A model generated the notes under the pieces. It did not search any database and was not told the origin of the DNA. It saw only the letters and a list, made by a program, of their open reading frames with translations. From NCBI GenBank assembly GCA_036676295.1, contig JAKFDE010000062.1, forward strand, positions 162,241-226,240: a DNA stretch of 64,000 bases, written 5' to 3'. This DNA comes from UBA4416 sp036676295 (lineage in GTDB: Bacteria > Bacteroidota > Bacteroidia > B-17B0 > Aurantibacillaceae). Below, in pieces: positions 42,283-51,113 of this stretch. A program made the translations under genes and the position numbers. The number at the start of each line of letters is the position of its first letter. Positions within the stretch are counted from its first letter, which is position 1.

Positions 42283-42882
42283 ATGGAAGAAAAAATCAAA
42301 CCTAGCCCCAATTACAAATCCGAATTAAAAGCAGCTCAGCAAAAAGCCTCCAAACCTTTGTTATGGGTTGGAATTGTAAGTATAGTAATGCTTTTTGCAG
42401 GCTTAACCAGTGCTTATGTAGTAAGAGCCGATAATGGTAATTGGTTAATTTTTAATATGCCGGATATATTTTTTGTTAGTACGGCTGTTATTATTGCCAG
42501 TAGCATTACCTTATTTATTGGTCTGCAAATGGCCAAGAAAAACAATAACAAAGGTGTTGTCTTCAGTGTTTTGGCTACTTTTATCTTGGGGATCATCTTT
42601 ACTTACTGTCAATTTGCAGGCTGGAATGAATTAACCGCAAAAGGAGTTGTTTTTGCAGGTAAGTATGCCAACGCTTCAGGGTCATTTTTATATGTATTAA
42701 CAGGACTACATTTAGCACATTTATTCGGGGGCTTGATTTCGCTGCTGGTAACCCTAATCAATAGCCTTAGGCGAAAATATAATGCGGAAAATACCCTTGG
42801 TTTAGAGCTTTGTTCAATATATTGGCATTTTCTGGATATTTTATGGGTCTATTTGTTTTTATTTTTGTATTATATTCGTTAA
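42283..42882 (+). CDS. Cytochrome c oxidase subunit III-like protein, first copy
   Basis: A 199-residue protein with five predicted membrane helices and the subunit III signature LTGLHLAHLFGGLISLLV, plus the C-terminal SIYWHFLDILWVYLFLFLY. It belongs to the haem-copper oxidase subunit III family, which has no metal centres but stabilises subunit I and proton entry. It is shorter than the second copy that follows (42932), and lies between it and ctaB in one operon. Confidence 0.9.
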   Translation: MEEKIKPSPNYKSELKAAQQKASKPLLWVGIVSIVMLFAGLTSAYVVRADNGNWLIFNMPDIFFVSTAVIIASSITLFIGLQMAKKNNNKGVVFSVLATFILGIIFTYCQFAGWNELTAKGVVFAGKYANASGSFLYVLTGLHLAHLFGGLISLLVTLINSLRRKYNAENTLGLELCSIYWHFLDILWVYLFLFLYYIR

Positions 42883-42931
42883 ACTTGCACCATATTTTAC
42901 TCAAAAATTGTTAAAACTCAAATTTTAATTT

Positions 42932-43657
42932 ATGTCTCATAGTACAGAAATTGATTCAAAAGAAGCCTGGGGCGGCGGCCAATCACCGTTTCGCGTAAGC
43001 TACGGAAAAATGATGATGTGGTTTTTCCTTATTTCTGATGCCTTAACCTTTGGTGGTTTATTGGTGTCTTATGGATTTATCCGTCACAAATGGCCTGCAG
43101 AATGGCCAAAAGCCGAAAATGTGTTTACTCACTTTCCATTTGTTGAGCAACACTTACCTTTAGCTTACGTAGGTTTAATGACATTTATCTTAATTATGTC
43201 TTCTGTAACTATGGTATTAGCTGTAGAAGCAGGTCACAGAAATGATAAAAAGAAAGTTATTGTTTGGATGTTCTGGACCATTGTTGGTGGAGCTACATTC
43301 GTAGGTTCTCAAGCTTGGGAGTGGTATCACTTCATTCATGGAACTGCTGAAGGTGCTTTACGCCAGGTGTGGGATATGGAAACAGGTAAATATGTAGAAC
43401 AAGTTGTTCATGGAGCCAACATGACTGTAAATGAATATGGGCCTGCTCAATTTGCTAACTATTTCTTCTTCATTACAGGATTCCACGGATTCCACGTATT
43501 CTCAGGAGTTATCATCAACTTGATCATTTTCTTAAATGTTATTAAAGGCACTTACGAAAGACGCGGTCATTATGAAATGATCGAAAAAGTTGGTTTATAC
43601 TGGCACTTTGTAGATTTAGTTTGGGTATTCGTATTTACCTTCTTCTATCTACTATAA
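42932..43657 (+). CDS. Cytochrome c oxidase subunit III, second copy
   Basis: A 241-residue protein with seven predicted helices. Typical subunit III motifs: FFLISDALTFGGLLVSYGFIR, SQAWEWYHFIHG (the conserved EW pair), FHGFHVFSGVIINLI, and GLYWHFVDLVWVFVFTFFYL at the end. About 50 bp from the previous subunit III-like gene and 42 bp before subunit IV. Catalytic subunits I and II are not in the window. Confidence 0.92.
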   Translation: MSHSTEIDSKEAWGGGQSPFRVSYGKMMMWFFLISDALTFGGLLVSYGFIRHKWPAEWPKAENVFTHFPFVEQHLPLAYVGLMTFILIMSSVTMVLAVEAGHRNDKKKVIVWMFWTIVGGATFVGSQAWEWYHFIHGTAEGALRQVWDMETGKYVEQVVHGANMTVNEYGPAQFANYFFFITGFHGFHVFSGVIINLIIFLNVIKGTYERRGHYEMIEKVGLYWHFVDLVWVFVFTFFYLL

Positions 43658-43699
43658 AATAACTATTAATAAAATTCAAGAACTTAAAACTTAAATATT

Positions 43700-44185
43700 A
43701 TGTCAGAATTTCACGATGATTACCCACAATATGAGTTAATGGCTAACCATAGCGAGGAGGAAGGAAAAAAGATCCGTCGCACGCTTTGGAATGTGTTTTG
43801 GATAATGTTAGCTATTACTATTGTTGAATTAATAATCGGAGCCATGGCTCCAGGACAAGGTTGGAGTGGCGCATTTTGGTTAAAAGCATTATTCATTGGT
43901 TTAACAATTGTTAAAGCAGGCTTTATCGTTATGGCCTTTATGCACTTAGGGCATGAAGTAAAATTCATGAAATACGTTGTATTATTACCTTATACTGTAT
44001 TTATGTTGTATGGTATTTTTGTGATCTTAAATGAAGGTACTTATAGCGGCGATCCTCAAAACAAAGTGAAAATGGAACCTACATTTATTAAACAACAAGA
44101 AAAATTAAAAGCTGGTCACGGACACCATGATGCAGCTGCTACTGAAGGTCATAAAGAAGAGCACAAAGAAGAAGCTCATCACTAA
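43700..44185 (+). CDS. Cytochrome c oxidase subunit IV with histidine-rich tail
   Basis: A 161-residue protein with three membrane helices (about 29-50, 60-84, 94-111), matching the bacterial oxidase subunit IV/CyoD-type. From residue 139 there is a tail with GHGHHDAAATEGHKEEHKEE and AHH, in which eight histidines alternate with acidic residues. The histidine tail is not needed for the family's fold and could bind copper or zinc. It is the last oxidase gene before a terminator at 44206. Confidence 0.87.
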   Translation: MSEFHDDYPQYELMANHSEEEGKKIRRTLWNVFWIMLAITIVELIIGAMAPGQGWSGAFWLKALFIGLTIVKAGFIVMAFMHLGHEVKFMKYVVLLPYTVFMLYGIFVILNEGTYSGDPQNKVKMEPTFIKQQEKLKAGHGHHDAAATEGHKEEHKEEAHH

Positions 44186-44205
44186 ATAAAAAACAAATTA
44201 TAAAA

Positions 44206-44236
44206 AACCCGTTCAGGATATGAGCGGGTTTTTTTA
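44206..44236 (+). terminator. Rho-independent terminator of the oxidase operon
   Basis: Ten-bp stem with one G-U wobble, AACCCGTTCA / TGAGCGGGTT, followed by eight T residues. Confidence 0.85.
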
Positions 44237-44269
44237 TTTGATAAAAGCCGCATTGATTTATTATTTTTG
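44237..44269 (+). promoter_or_regulatory. -33/-7 promoter of the DUF2306 gene
   Basis: TTTG at 44237-44240 and TATTTTTG at 44262-44269, spaced 21 nt, fit the Bacteroidota TTTG-N19-21-TAnnTTTG consensus. The ATG at 44280 is 10 nt later, so only a 3-4 nt leader is expected. Confidence 0.65.
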
Positions 44270-44279
44270 ATCGAGATTA

Positions 44280-44954
44280 ATGAAAGCTATTTCACCTTCC
44301 ATAAAAAAAAACAAACTCACCAGATATGCAATTATCTTATTACTGTTGGTGTATTCCTATTTTTTATGGCTAATGATAAAAATTACTTTGCAATACTGGC
44401 CAATACAAACAGATGTGGCTTTCTTATCCATTAAACAAGATTACATTCATTTATTACATTATCGAATCGCGTTTTTCATTCATGTATTCAGTGCCATTTT
44501 TGTATTATTAGCAGGTTACACACAATTCTCAAACTCAATCAGAATAAAGTTTCCGCAGTGGCACCGTCGTTTAGGCTGGTTATATGTTGTTGTGACATTA
44601 TTGTTTGCAGGGCCATCAGGATTCATTATTGCCATTTATGCAAATGGAGGATTAAGTTCTCAAATCGCCTTTTGTTTACTGGCATTTTTGTGGATGCTGT
44701 TTACAGCCATGGCTCTTTTTAAAATTATAAAAAAACAAGTATCTTCACATAAAGCCTGGATGATCCGCAGTTTTGCCTTGGCCTTATCAGCCATTACATT
44801 ACGAGCATGGAAATATGTATTAGTCGCAGCATTTCATCCAAAACCGATGGACATATATCAAATTGTAGCCTGGTTGGGTTGGACATTAAATTTAGTAATA
44901 GCAGAATTAATTATTTTAAATAAAATAAAACATGAGTATCAAACAACTATTTAG
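44280..44954 (+). CDS. DUF2306 family membrane protein
   Basis: A 224-residue protein with six to seven predicted helices. It has the DUF2306 pattern: HYRIAFFIHVFSAIFVLLAGYTQFS, then HRRLGWLYVVVTLLFAGPSGF, and HKAWMIRSFALALSAITLR. The conserved histidine pairs facing each other across helices suggest haem or quinone contact, but no biochemical role is known to me. The location directly after the oxidase operon fits a respiratory link. Its end overlaps the next gene by 23 bp. Confidence 0.78.
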   Translation: MKAISPSIKKNKLTRYAIILLLLVYSYFLWLMIKITLQYWPIQTDVAFLSIKQDYIHLLHYRIAFFIHVFSAIFVLLAGYTQFSNSIRIKFPQWHRRLGWLYVVVTLLFAGPSGFIIAIYANGGLSSQIAFCLLAFLWMLFTAMALFKIIKKQVSSHKAWMIRSFALALSAITLRAWKYVLVAAFHPKPMDIYQIVAWLGWTLNLVIAELIILNKIKHEYQTTI

Positions 44955-45840
44955 CTTATCACTTATTGCCTTAGTGAGCTTTGCTTGTGATCAAAATTCA
45001 TCAAAAGATGCCAAAGAACATGTTATCACAGAAGATGTTCAAAATATTGATAAAGAAAAAACTTTAAACGCTGAACAAAAAGAAAAAGTTCAACATAAAA
45101 CAGCAGTTGCAAAAGACGTGATACTTTCTTTGTACGTAGGTGTTTTCAGGTCAAAGAAAATGAACGACAAGAAAAATCCCATGCTTGAAAACAAGATCAG
45201 TATTTCACTAGACTCCATATCAAATGATGTCTTATTTGGTCACTCTGTGGTTGCAGGAAACAACCGATCATTTACCGGAAAATTTATTAAAAAAGATGGA
45301 CTATACATTGCGGAGTGCAAAGAGCCGGGTGATGATAAATACGATGGTGTTTTTACTTTTACGCTGAACCCTCAAGATGAAAGTATTAAAGGAGCATGGA
45401 CATCCAATGATAAAAAATTAGCAGTAACCGAACGTTCTTATGATCTAAAGAAAGTAGAATTCAAATATAATCCTCATCAGGAATTAGGCGATATTTCTGT
45501 TGAAGTGTACCAATCTTCTAATGCTAATACTGATGAGTTTGAACGTATCACTTCGGATGCGGGTAAATTTAATGCGTCTACCACTTTACTTAAAAAAGAG
45601 GATGTAGAAAATATGTATAAGCGCGATTTGGAAGTGATGCGTAATGCTATTTATGCAAGACATGGTTATTCATTTAAAAACAGACAAATGCGTAACTTTT
45701 TTGACGCTTATGTAGATTGGTACATTCCAGTATCAACAGATGTTTCAAAGGACTTAACGGATATTGAAAAAAAGAATATTGATTTGATCAAACGTTACGA
45801 GAAACACGCTGAAACGTATTACGATGTTTACGGGAGATAA
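44932..45840 (+). CDS. YARHG-domain lipoprotein
   Basis: A 302-residue lipoprotein with the lipid-attached cysteine at residue 19 (LVSFACDQ). The C-terminal 75 residues contain the YARHG extracellular domain: MYKRDLEVMRNAIYARHGYSFKNRQMRNFF, ending with DIEKKNIDLIKRYE. The middle part is beta-rich with SVVAGNNRSFTGKF. YARHG domains are found at the cell surface and have been proposed as peptidoglycan-interacting, which I treat as unproven. The ATG lies within the DUF2306 gene, indicating coupled translation. Confidence 0.82.
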   Translation: MSIKQLFSLSLIALVSFACDQNSSKDAKEHVITEDVQNIDKEKTLNAEQKEKVQHKTAVAKDVILSLYVGVFRSKKMNDKKNPMLENKISISLDSISNDVLFGHSVVAGNNRSFTGKFIKKDGLYIAECKEPGDDKYDGVFTFTLNPQDESIKGAWTSNDKKLAVTERSYDLKKVEFKYNPHQELGDISVEVYQSSNANTDEFERITSDAGKFNASTTLLKKEDVENMYKRDLEVMRNAIYARHGYSFKNRQMRNFFDAYVDWYIPVSTDVSKDLTDIEKKNIDLIKRYEKHAETYYDVYGR

Positions 45841-45851
45841 AAGTTAATTGC

Positions 45852-46508
45852 TTATTTAATAGTGATCTTCTCTCCCAAAAATTTTGGAGACGTGTGCAAC
45901 AAATAAATATCCAATACACATTTAACTCTGGCAAAATACTCGCGCAGTTTAGTTTTAAACGAATAATTTTTATTTACCTCTTTGGCATTAAACGCAATAG
46001 CTGTAATATCATTTTTATTGGCAATAAACAACGCTCGTTGATTATGAAATTCTTGCGAGATGATCGTAATGGAATCTTCTCCAAATACTTCCTTACAACG
46101 CACTACACTATCCAACGTTCTGAAACCTGCGTAATCCAATACCATGCAGGAATCCGGGACACCTAATTTCAGTAAGGCTTCACGCATATCCGAGGGTTCG
46201 TCATATCCTTCAACATGATTATCTCCACTCAATAATAAAAATTGTACTTTGTGAGTAATGAATAATTCGTAAGCTGCTTGTATGCGGTATGTAAAATACA
46301 TATTAGCCGTTCCACGTCTGCTAAATTTACTGGCTCCTAAAACCAGCCCAATCTTATGTTTTGGTAGTTTCTCTGCATCTGAATACAATTGAGTTTTAGT
46401 AGACGAAACGATCCAATAATTACTTATGAGAATTAAAAGAAAACAAAAAATGAATGAAAACATTAACCATTTAAAAGCACGTTTATATGTTAGAAAAAAG
46501 GTTTTCAT
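45852..46508 (-). CDS. SanA/DUF218-family envelope protein
   Basis: A 218-residue protein with one N-terminal membrane helix and a DUF218 domain: IGLVLGASKFSRRGTANMYFTYRIQAAYELF and LLSGDNHVEGYDEPSDMREALLKLGVP, then ISQEFHNQRALFIANK. SanA of E. coli affects vancomycin exclusion at high temperature and envelope integrity; the chemistry is unknown. It shares a TAATG stop/start with ubiA, so it is translationally coupled. Last gene of the yicC operon. Confidence 0.87.
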   Translation of the reverse strand: MKTFFLTYKRAFKWLMFSFIFCFLLILISNYWIVSSTKTQLYSDAEKLPKHKIGLVLGASKFSRRGTANMYFTYRIQAAYELFITHKVQFLLLSGDNHVEGYDEPSDMREALLKLGVPDSCMVLDYAGFRTLDSVVRCKEVFGEDSITIISQEFHNQRALFIANKNDITAIAFNAKEVNKNYSFKTKLREYFARVKCVLDIYLLHTSPKFLGEKITIK

Positions 46509-47362
46509 TAAATGAAAAACGATACGATCGTAAACACCGCAAACAATACGCTGGCAATACCATTGGTTGTAAAGAATGCTAAATTAACTTTAGACAGATC
46601 ATTTGGTTTAACCAAAGTGTGCTGATAGATCACCAAACAAGAAAACAAGCCTGCCCCTATCCAATATAAAAAATTAAAATGCCCAATATAACCTGCCAAT
46701 AAAACAAAGGCGATAGAAAAAGCATGCAACACTTCTGAAAAACGCAGAGCACCTTTGGTTCCTAATAATACCGGAATGGATTTTAATTTATTTTCTCTGT
46801 CAAAGGCTTCGTCCTGCAACGCATAAATAATATCAAACCCACTTACCCAACAAAATACCGTAAATGAAAACAGTAACGGCAACCAGGCAAATTCTCCGGT
46901 AACCGCTAAATAAGCACCGATAGGTGCCAATGCTAAGCCACAACCTAATACTAAATGGCACAAGGGCGTAAAACGTTTAGTATAACTATAAAACAAAATC
47001 ACAAACAAAGCAACAGGCGAAAGAAAAAAACAAATGCTGTTAATGAACCAGGTTGCTGTTACAAATAATGCGCAGTTTATAATAATAAAAAACAAAGCAT
47101 TATTTGAATTGATGATACCGGACGGAATTTCCCGTACCGCAGTGCGTGGATTTAAAGCATCAAATTTTCGATCAATAAAACGATTAAAGGCCATGGCCGA
47201 ATTTCGGGCAGTAACCATACAAGCTAATACCAATAAAAATAATTTTAACGAAAAAGAGTACCCTTGTTGCAAGGCTAATACAAAGCCAATGCAGGCAAAA
47301 GGCAAAGCAAAAATGGTATGACTAAACTTTACTAATGATAAATAATGTTTAATTCCTGTCAT
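46508..47362 (-). CDS. UbiA-like 4-hydroxybenzoate polyprenyltransferase (MqnP-like)
   Basis: A 284-residue integral membrane prenyltransferase with eight to nine helices and both aspartate-rich motifs: NSAMAFNRFIDRKFDALNPRT and DIIYALQDEAFDRENKLKSIP. In Bacteroidota this family acts in menaquinone or futalosine-derived quinone synthesis; the product cannot be fixed from sequence. It forms a tight run with an 83-residue unknown before it (1-bp gap) and sanA after it (1-bp overlap). Confidence 0.87.
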   Translation of the reverse strand: MTGIKHYLSLVKFSHTIFALPFACIGFVLALQQGYSFSLKLFLLVLACMVTARNSAMAFNRFIDRKFDALNPRTAVREIPSGIINSNNALFFIIINCALFVTATWFINSICFFLSPVALFVILFYSYTKRFTPLCHLVLGCGLALAPIGAYLAVTGEFAWLPLLFSFTVFCWVSGFDIIYALQDEAFDRENKLKSIPVLLGTKGALRFSEVLHAFSIAFVLLAGYIGHFNFLYWIGAGLFSCLVIYQHTLVKPNDLSKVNLAFFTTNGIASVLFAVFTIVSFFI

Positions 47363-47363
47363 G

Positions 47364-47615
47364 TTAGCTTCTGAAGATTAATACCATTAAAAATACGACA
47401 GGTATAGAAGACAAAACAACACCAACATATCCTAAACTAAAGTTACTTTTAGTGATCTCGTATTTTGCATTCAGATAAATATTTACTGTAGAAAAAACAA
47501 ATCCTATAATGGCAAACAATAAAGAAAAAAATAAATAGAACGGATTGATGAGCGTTAAGCTAGCTGCTGCGCCAAACACAACAGATAAATATCCTGATAG
47601 TTTAAACAAATTCAT
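47364..47615 (-). CDS. Small two-to-three-helix membrane protein
   Basis: An 83-residue hydrophobic protein: LFKLSGYLSVVFGAAASLTLINPFYLFFSLLFAIIGFVFSTVNIYL, then YVGVVLSSIPVVFLMVLIF. It is of unknown function and too short to assign. It lies between yicC (shared base at the stop/start) and ubiA (1 bp apart), so it is clearly part of the operon. Confidence 0.7.
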   Translation of the reverse strand: MNLFKLSGYLSVVFGAAASLTLINPFYLFFSLLFAIIGFVFSTVNIYLNAKYEITKSNFSLGYVGVVLSSIPVVFLMVLIFRS

Positions 47616-48484
47616 TATAATACGTTATTCGTTTGTTCTTTAATTTTTTCTAATTCATCTTTCATCAATACCACTAATTTTTGCATCTCTGCATCATTAG
47701 CTTTAGAGCCAATGGTGTTGACCTCTCTGCCAATCTCTTGTCCAATAAAATTTAATTTTCTGCCACCGGAAGGTTCTTTCATTGTTTTAATGAAATAATC
47801 CAAGTGTGTTTTTAAACGCACTTTTTCTTCATTGATGTCTAATTTTTCAATATAATAGATCAACTCCTGTTCAAAACGGTTATTGTCTATTTTATCCGTA
47901 CCAACTACTTCTTCGAGATTTTTTCGGATACGATCTTTAATTGTTTGGATTCTGGCAGCATCGTGTTCTTTTATTTTTTCCAAAGAGTCTGATATAATTC
48001 CTAGTCTATCTTCAAAATCTTTTACAATAGAATTCCCTTCATCTTCTCTGAATTTATTTAAAGAAGCAATGGCAGTCATTATTACCTCATGAATGTCTTT
48101 CCAGTCTTGCTCATCAGGTTCTTTACGTTCTGATTTTAAAACGTCCGGCATTTTTAAAACCTGAGTCAATAAATTAGTTTGTGGTTCATTTAAATCGATA
48201 GCCAATTGTTTTAGTTTTTCATAATACGCTTTGGCTAACTCAGTATTCACTTCAACCGGTGTTTCTTGCTTTTTAGATTCAACATAAACCGATAGATCAA
48301 TTTTACCACGCTCTAACAACTTAGCCACTTCACTTTTCAGTTCATGTTCCTTATCTCGGTAAATAGATGATAAGCGCAAACTTAAATCTACATTCTTACT
48401 ATTGAGAGAACGTATTTCCACGCTTACCGTTTTATTCGAAAATTCTTTTGCGGCTTTTCCAAAGCCAGTCATTGATTTTAACAT
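47615..48484 (-). CDS. YicC family protein
   Basis: A 289-residue protein matching the YicC family. It starts MLKSMTGFGKA, has the N-terminal DLSLRLSSIYRDKEHELKS region, and ends in GGRKLNFIGQEIGREVNTIGSKANDAEMQKLVVLMKDELEKIKEQ. Proteobacterial YicC is an endoribonuclease; that activity is an extrapolation. Upstream, a TACTTTTG promoter box lies only 4 nt from the ATG. Confidence 0.92.
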   Translation of the reverse strand: MLKSMTGFGKAAKEFSNKTVSVEIRSLNSKNVDLSLRLSSIYRDKEHELKSEVAKLLERGKIDLSVYVESKKQETPVEVNTELAKAYYEKLKQLAIDLNEPQTNLLTQVLKMPDVLKSERKEPDEQDWKDIHEVIMTAIASLNKFREDEGNSIVKDFEDRLGIISDSLEKIKEHDAARIQTIKDRIRKNLEEVVGTDKIDNNRFEQELIYYIEKLDINEEKVRLKTHLDYFIKTMKEPSGGRKLNFIGQEIGREVNTIGSKANDAEMQKLVVLMKDELEKIKEQTNNVL

Positions 48485-48488
48485 GTTT

Positions 48489-48496
48489 CAAAAGTA
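48489..48496 (-). promoter_or_regulatory. -7 promoter box of the yicC operon
   Basis: Minus strand TACTTTTG-AAAC-ATG. The distance of 4 nt to the start is shorter than for other genes but still fits an almost leaderless transcript. Confidence 0.5.
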
Positions 48497-48587
48497 AGGA
48501 ATTATAGAGCCAATTTGAAATTTATGTTATAACTTTAAACCTTGTAAATAAAGCATTACTTAGGCCATTAGTACACACGAAACATAC

Positions 48588-49601
48588 ATGCAGCGTTGCC
48601 TTGAACTGGCAAAAAAAGGGTTGGGACAAGTAGCGCCTAACCCTATGGTTGGCTGCGTGGTGGTGTACGAAGGTAAAATTATAGCCGAAGGTTATCATCA
48701 AAAATATGGTGAAGCACATGCTGAACCGAACGCCATTAAACAAGTACGCGATGAGCATTTGAAAAAATGCACACTTTACGTTAGCCTTGAACCCTGTAGT
48801 CATTTTGGAAAAACAGCTCCTTGCGCTGATCTCATCGTAAGCAAAGGAATTCCTAAAGTTTTTGTTGGCTGTTTAGACCCTAATCCATTAGTAGCAGGCA
48901 AAGGCATTAAAAAATTACATGATGCCGGAATAGAAGTAGAATATGGTATTTTAGACAAAGAGTGTCGTGAATTAAACAAACGCTTTTTTACTTTCCAGGA
49001 AAAAAAACGTCCATACATTATTTTAAAATGGGCGCAAACACAGGATGGCTTTATCAGTAAATTACCAATACCTGAAAACAAAGAAGATAACTGGATCACA
49101 ACTACTGAGAGTAAACAACTAGTACATCAATGGAGGGCAGAAGAACAAGCCATTTTAATTGGTTATAATACTGCCATTGGAGATGATCCCTTACTAACCA
49201 CGCGACTAGTTAAAGGCTCAAATCCCATTCGATTAATCATTGATAAGCATTTAGAGCTGCCTATGCATTTAAATATTTTTAATACCGAAGCTAAAACGAT
49301 TATCTTTAACTGTATTAAAAACGATGTGAAAAACAATATTCATTATATAAAAATTGACTCAGGTAATATGCTTAACGACATATTACATCAATGTTATTTA
49401 CAAAATATTGCCAGTATCATCATCGAAGGTGGCACAAAAACCATCAATCATTTCATCCAGCAAAATTTATGGGATGAAGCCCGCATATTTGTGAATCCAA
49501 ATTTATATTTCAAAAGCGGTGTATTAGCTCCCGAAATTGAGATTCATTCAATTCAATCCATCAGCAGCGGAACTGATCTACTTTACATCTTAAACAATTA
49601 A
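48588..49601 (+). CDS. ribD: Bifunctional pyrimidine deaminase/reductase RibD
   Basis: At least 337 residues. N-terminal deaminase domain with the zinc site HAEPNAI and PCSHFGKTAPC; C-terminal reductase domain from KRPYIILKWAQTQDGFIS to the end. It performs two steps of riboflavin synthesis. I list the ATG at 48588, but homologues keep about seven residues before it: an in-frame ATT at 48567 gives ISTHETYMQRCLELA, matching the EYYMARALKLA pattern of E. coli RibD (see finding). No FMN riboswitch is seen in the short leader. The next gene begins 4 bp later. Confidence 0.93.
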   Translation: MQRCLELAKKGLGQVAPNPMVGCVVVYEGKIIAEGYHQKYGEAHAEPNAIKQVRDEHLKKCTLYVSLEPCSHFGKTAPCADLIVSKGIPKVFVGCLDPNPLVAGKGIKKLHDAGIEVEYGILDKECRELNKRFFTFQEKKRPYIILKWAQTQDGFISKLPIPENKEDNWITTTESKQLVHQWRAEEQAILIGYNTAIGDDPLLTTRLVKGSNPIRLIIDKHLELPMHLNIFNTEAKTIIFNCIKNDVKNNIHYIKIDSGNMLNDILHQCYLQNIASIIIEGGTKTINHFIQQNLWDEARIFVNPNLYFKSGVLAPEIEIHSIQSISSGTDLLYILNN

Positions 49602-49604
49602 CCC

Positions 49605-50486
49605 ATGCTCTTTCTAATTTTATCAATTGTAGTTTCTACACTTTTCGGTATTTCATTCAAAATTATTTCCTTAAAAAACATTAATGCTTTTCAGGCAATT
49701 GTTGTCAATTATATTGTTGCGGGTGCTTTAGGCTTTTTAACTACCAAATCTGATCTCACACCTTTAAATGTTATTCATCAACCGTTTTTTTACCTGGCCA
49801 TTTTATTAGGCGTTATTTTTATTGGTAGTTTATTTGCGATTGCCGAAACAACTGCAAAATATGGCATTTCGGTAGCGCAGGTAGCCAACCGTATGTCGGT
49901 AGTTATTCCAATTAGCATTGCTATTTTATTTTATGGAGACAGCATCACTGCATCTAAAGTGATTGGAATTCTTTTAGCCATTGCTGCCGTGTATTTAGTA
50001 TCTCATAAAGAAGCCGAAGGAAAAAAAGAAGATAAATTTTGGTGGGTATTTCCATTAATCATTTTCTTATGCAGTGGCATTGTTGATTCAGCAATAAATT
50101 ACGCACAGCGTGAATTAGTGAATGAAAGTAATTTTGATGCGTTTTTATCCACTATTTTTTCTACAGCATTTATTTTTGGATTGATTATTCTGATGTATCA
50201 AATAATTATTAAAAAAGAGCGCATTCAAGGGAAAGCGATCCCCGCCGGAATTATATTAGGTGCCATAAATTATAGCACCATGTATTGCATCATCAGAGCG
50301 CTTAACTCGGGCGTACTGGAGCCTTCTGCCCTATTTCCAATCAATAATCTGAGCATCTTAACAATAGCCACTTTAATATCTGTATTAGTCTATAAAGAAA
50401 AACTCTCTACCAAAAACTGGATAGGTATTGTATTAAGTTTATTAGCTATTTTCATTTTAGGATTATTACCACAATTACTAAAGTAA
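49605..50486 (+). CDS. EamA/DMT-superfamily transporter
   Basis: A 293-residue protein with ten predicted helices in two halves, matching the EamA fold: FGISFKIISLKNINAFQAIVVNYIVAGALGFL and the second half with GIVLSLLAIFILGLL. It probably exports metabolites or amino acids; substrate unknown. Starts 4 bp after ribD, and the yigZ gene starts 4 bp after its end, so it is operonic. Confidence 0.85.
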   Translation: MLFLILSIVVSTLFGISFKIISLKNINAFQAIVVNYIVAGALGFLTTKSDLTPLNVIHQPFFYLAILLGVIFIGSLFAIAETTAKYGISVAQVANRMSVVIPISIAILFYGDSITASKVIGILLAIAAVYLVSHKEAEGKKEDKFWWVFPLIIFLCSGIVDSAINYAQRELVNESNFDAFLSTIFSTAFIFGLIILMYQIIIKKERIQGKAIPAGIILGAINYSTMYCIIRALNSGVLEPSALFPINNLSILTIATLISVLVYKEKLSTKNWIGIVLSLLAIFILGLLPQLLK

Positions 50487-50489
50487 ACA

Positions 50490-51098
50490 ATGCTTTTTTC
50501 TGATACGTATTTAACTATTGAAAAAAAATCAGATATTATCTTTAAAGATAAGGGTAGTAAATTTTTATGCTTTGCATTTCCGGTTGAAAACGAACAACAA
50601 ATAAAAGACACTTTATTTCAATTAAAAAAAGAACATCCTCAGGCTAATCATCATTGTTATGCCTATCGCTTGGGTGCTGATAAATTAAACTATAGAGCTA
50701 ATGATGATGGTGAGCCAAGTAATACTGCCGGCAAACCAATATTAGGGCAAATTCAATCAAAAGACTTAACTAATATTTTAATTGTTGTGGTTCGTTATTT
50801 TGGTGGAACCTTACTTGGAGTCAGTGGTTTAATCAATGCCTACAAAACATCAGCCGCTGAAGTCATACAGAATTCAACGATTGTAGAAAAACAGATCCTG
50901 TTTAATTACACCATCCATTTTTCGTTTGAACAATTGAATGATGTGATGAAATTAATGAAGCAACTGGATTGCAAGATCACACAACAAAATTTTGATACCA
51001 ATTGTGAAATTCAATTTAGCATACGCAAAGCCAATAGTGAACAATGCGAAGAAAAATTGAAGAAAATAAGTGGCTTGAAATTATTATCTAATTTCTAA
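50490..51098 (+). CDS. YigZ/IMPACT family protein
   Basis: A 202-residue protein with the UPF0029/IMPACT N-terminal domain: KKEHPQANHHCYAYRLG, NDDGEPSNTAGKPILGQI, VVVRYFGGTLLGVSGLINAYKTSAAE. The C-terminal DUF1949 part follows (FNYTIHFSFEQLNDVMKLM). YigZ may act on translation control; its biochemistry is unknown. Last gene of the ribD unit before the aminotransferase promoter. Confidence 0.92.
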   Translation: MLFSDTYLTIEKKSDIIFKDKGSKFLCFAFPVENEQQIKDTLFQLKKEHPQANHHCYAYRLGADKLNYRANDDGEPSNTAGKPILGQIQSKDLTNILIVVVRYFGGTLLGVSGLINAYKTSAAEVIQNSTIVEKQILFNYTIHFSFEQLNDVMKLMKQLDCKITQQNFDTNCEIQFSIRKANSEQCEEKLKKISGLKLLSNF

Positions 51099-51106
51099 TA
51101 TCTTTG
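51075..51106 (+). promoter_or_regulatory. -33/-7 promoter of the aminotransferase gene
   Basis: TTG at 51075-51077 and TATCTTTG at 51099-51106, spaced 21 nt. The ATG at 51114 is 7 nt after the box, so the transcript should be leaderless. The promoter overlaps the 3' end of yigZ. Confidence 0.65.
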
Positions 51107-51113
51107 TGATACT

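Noticed and set aside
48497..48587. FMN riboswitch before ribD
   Set aside because: The region is too short, AT-rich and lacks the conserved junction motifs of the RFN element.
48522..48803. Minus-strand ORF of 93 codons over the ribD start
   Set aside because: Shadow of the RibD deaminase domain; no similarity to any family.
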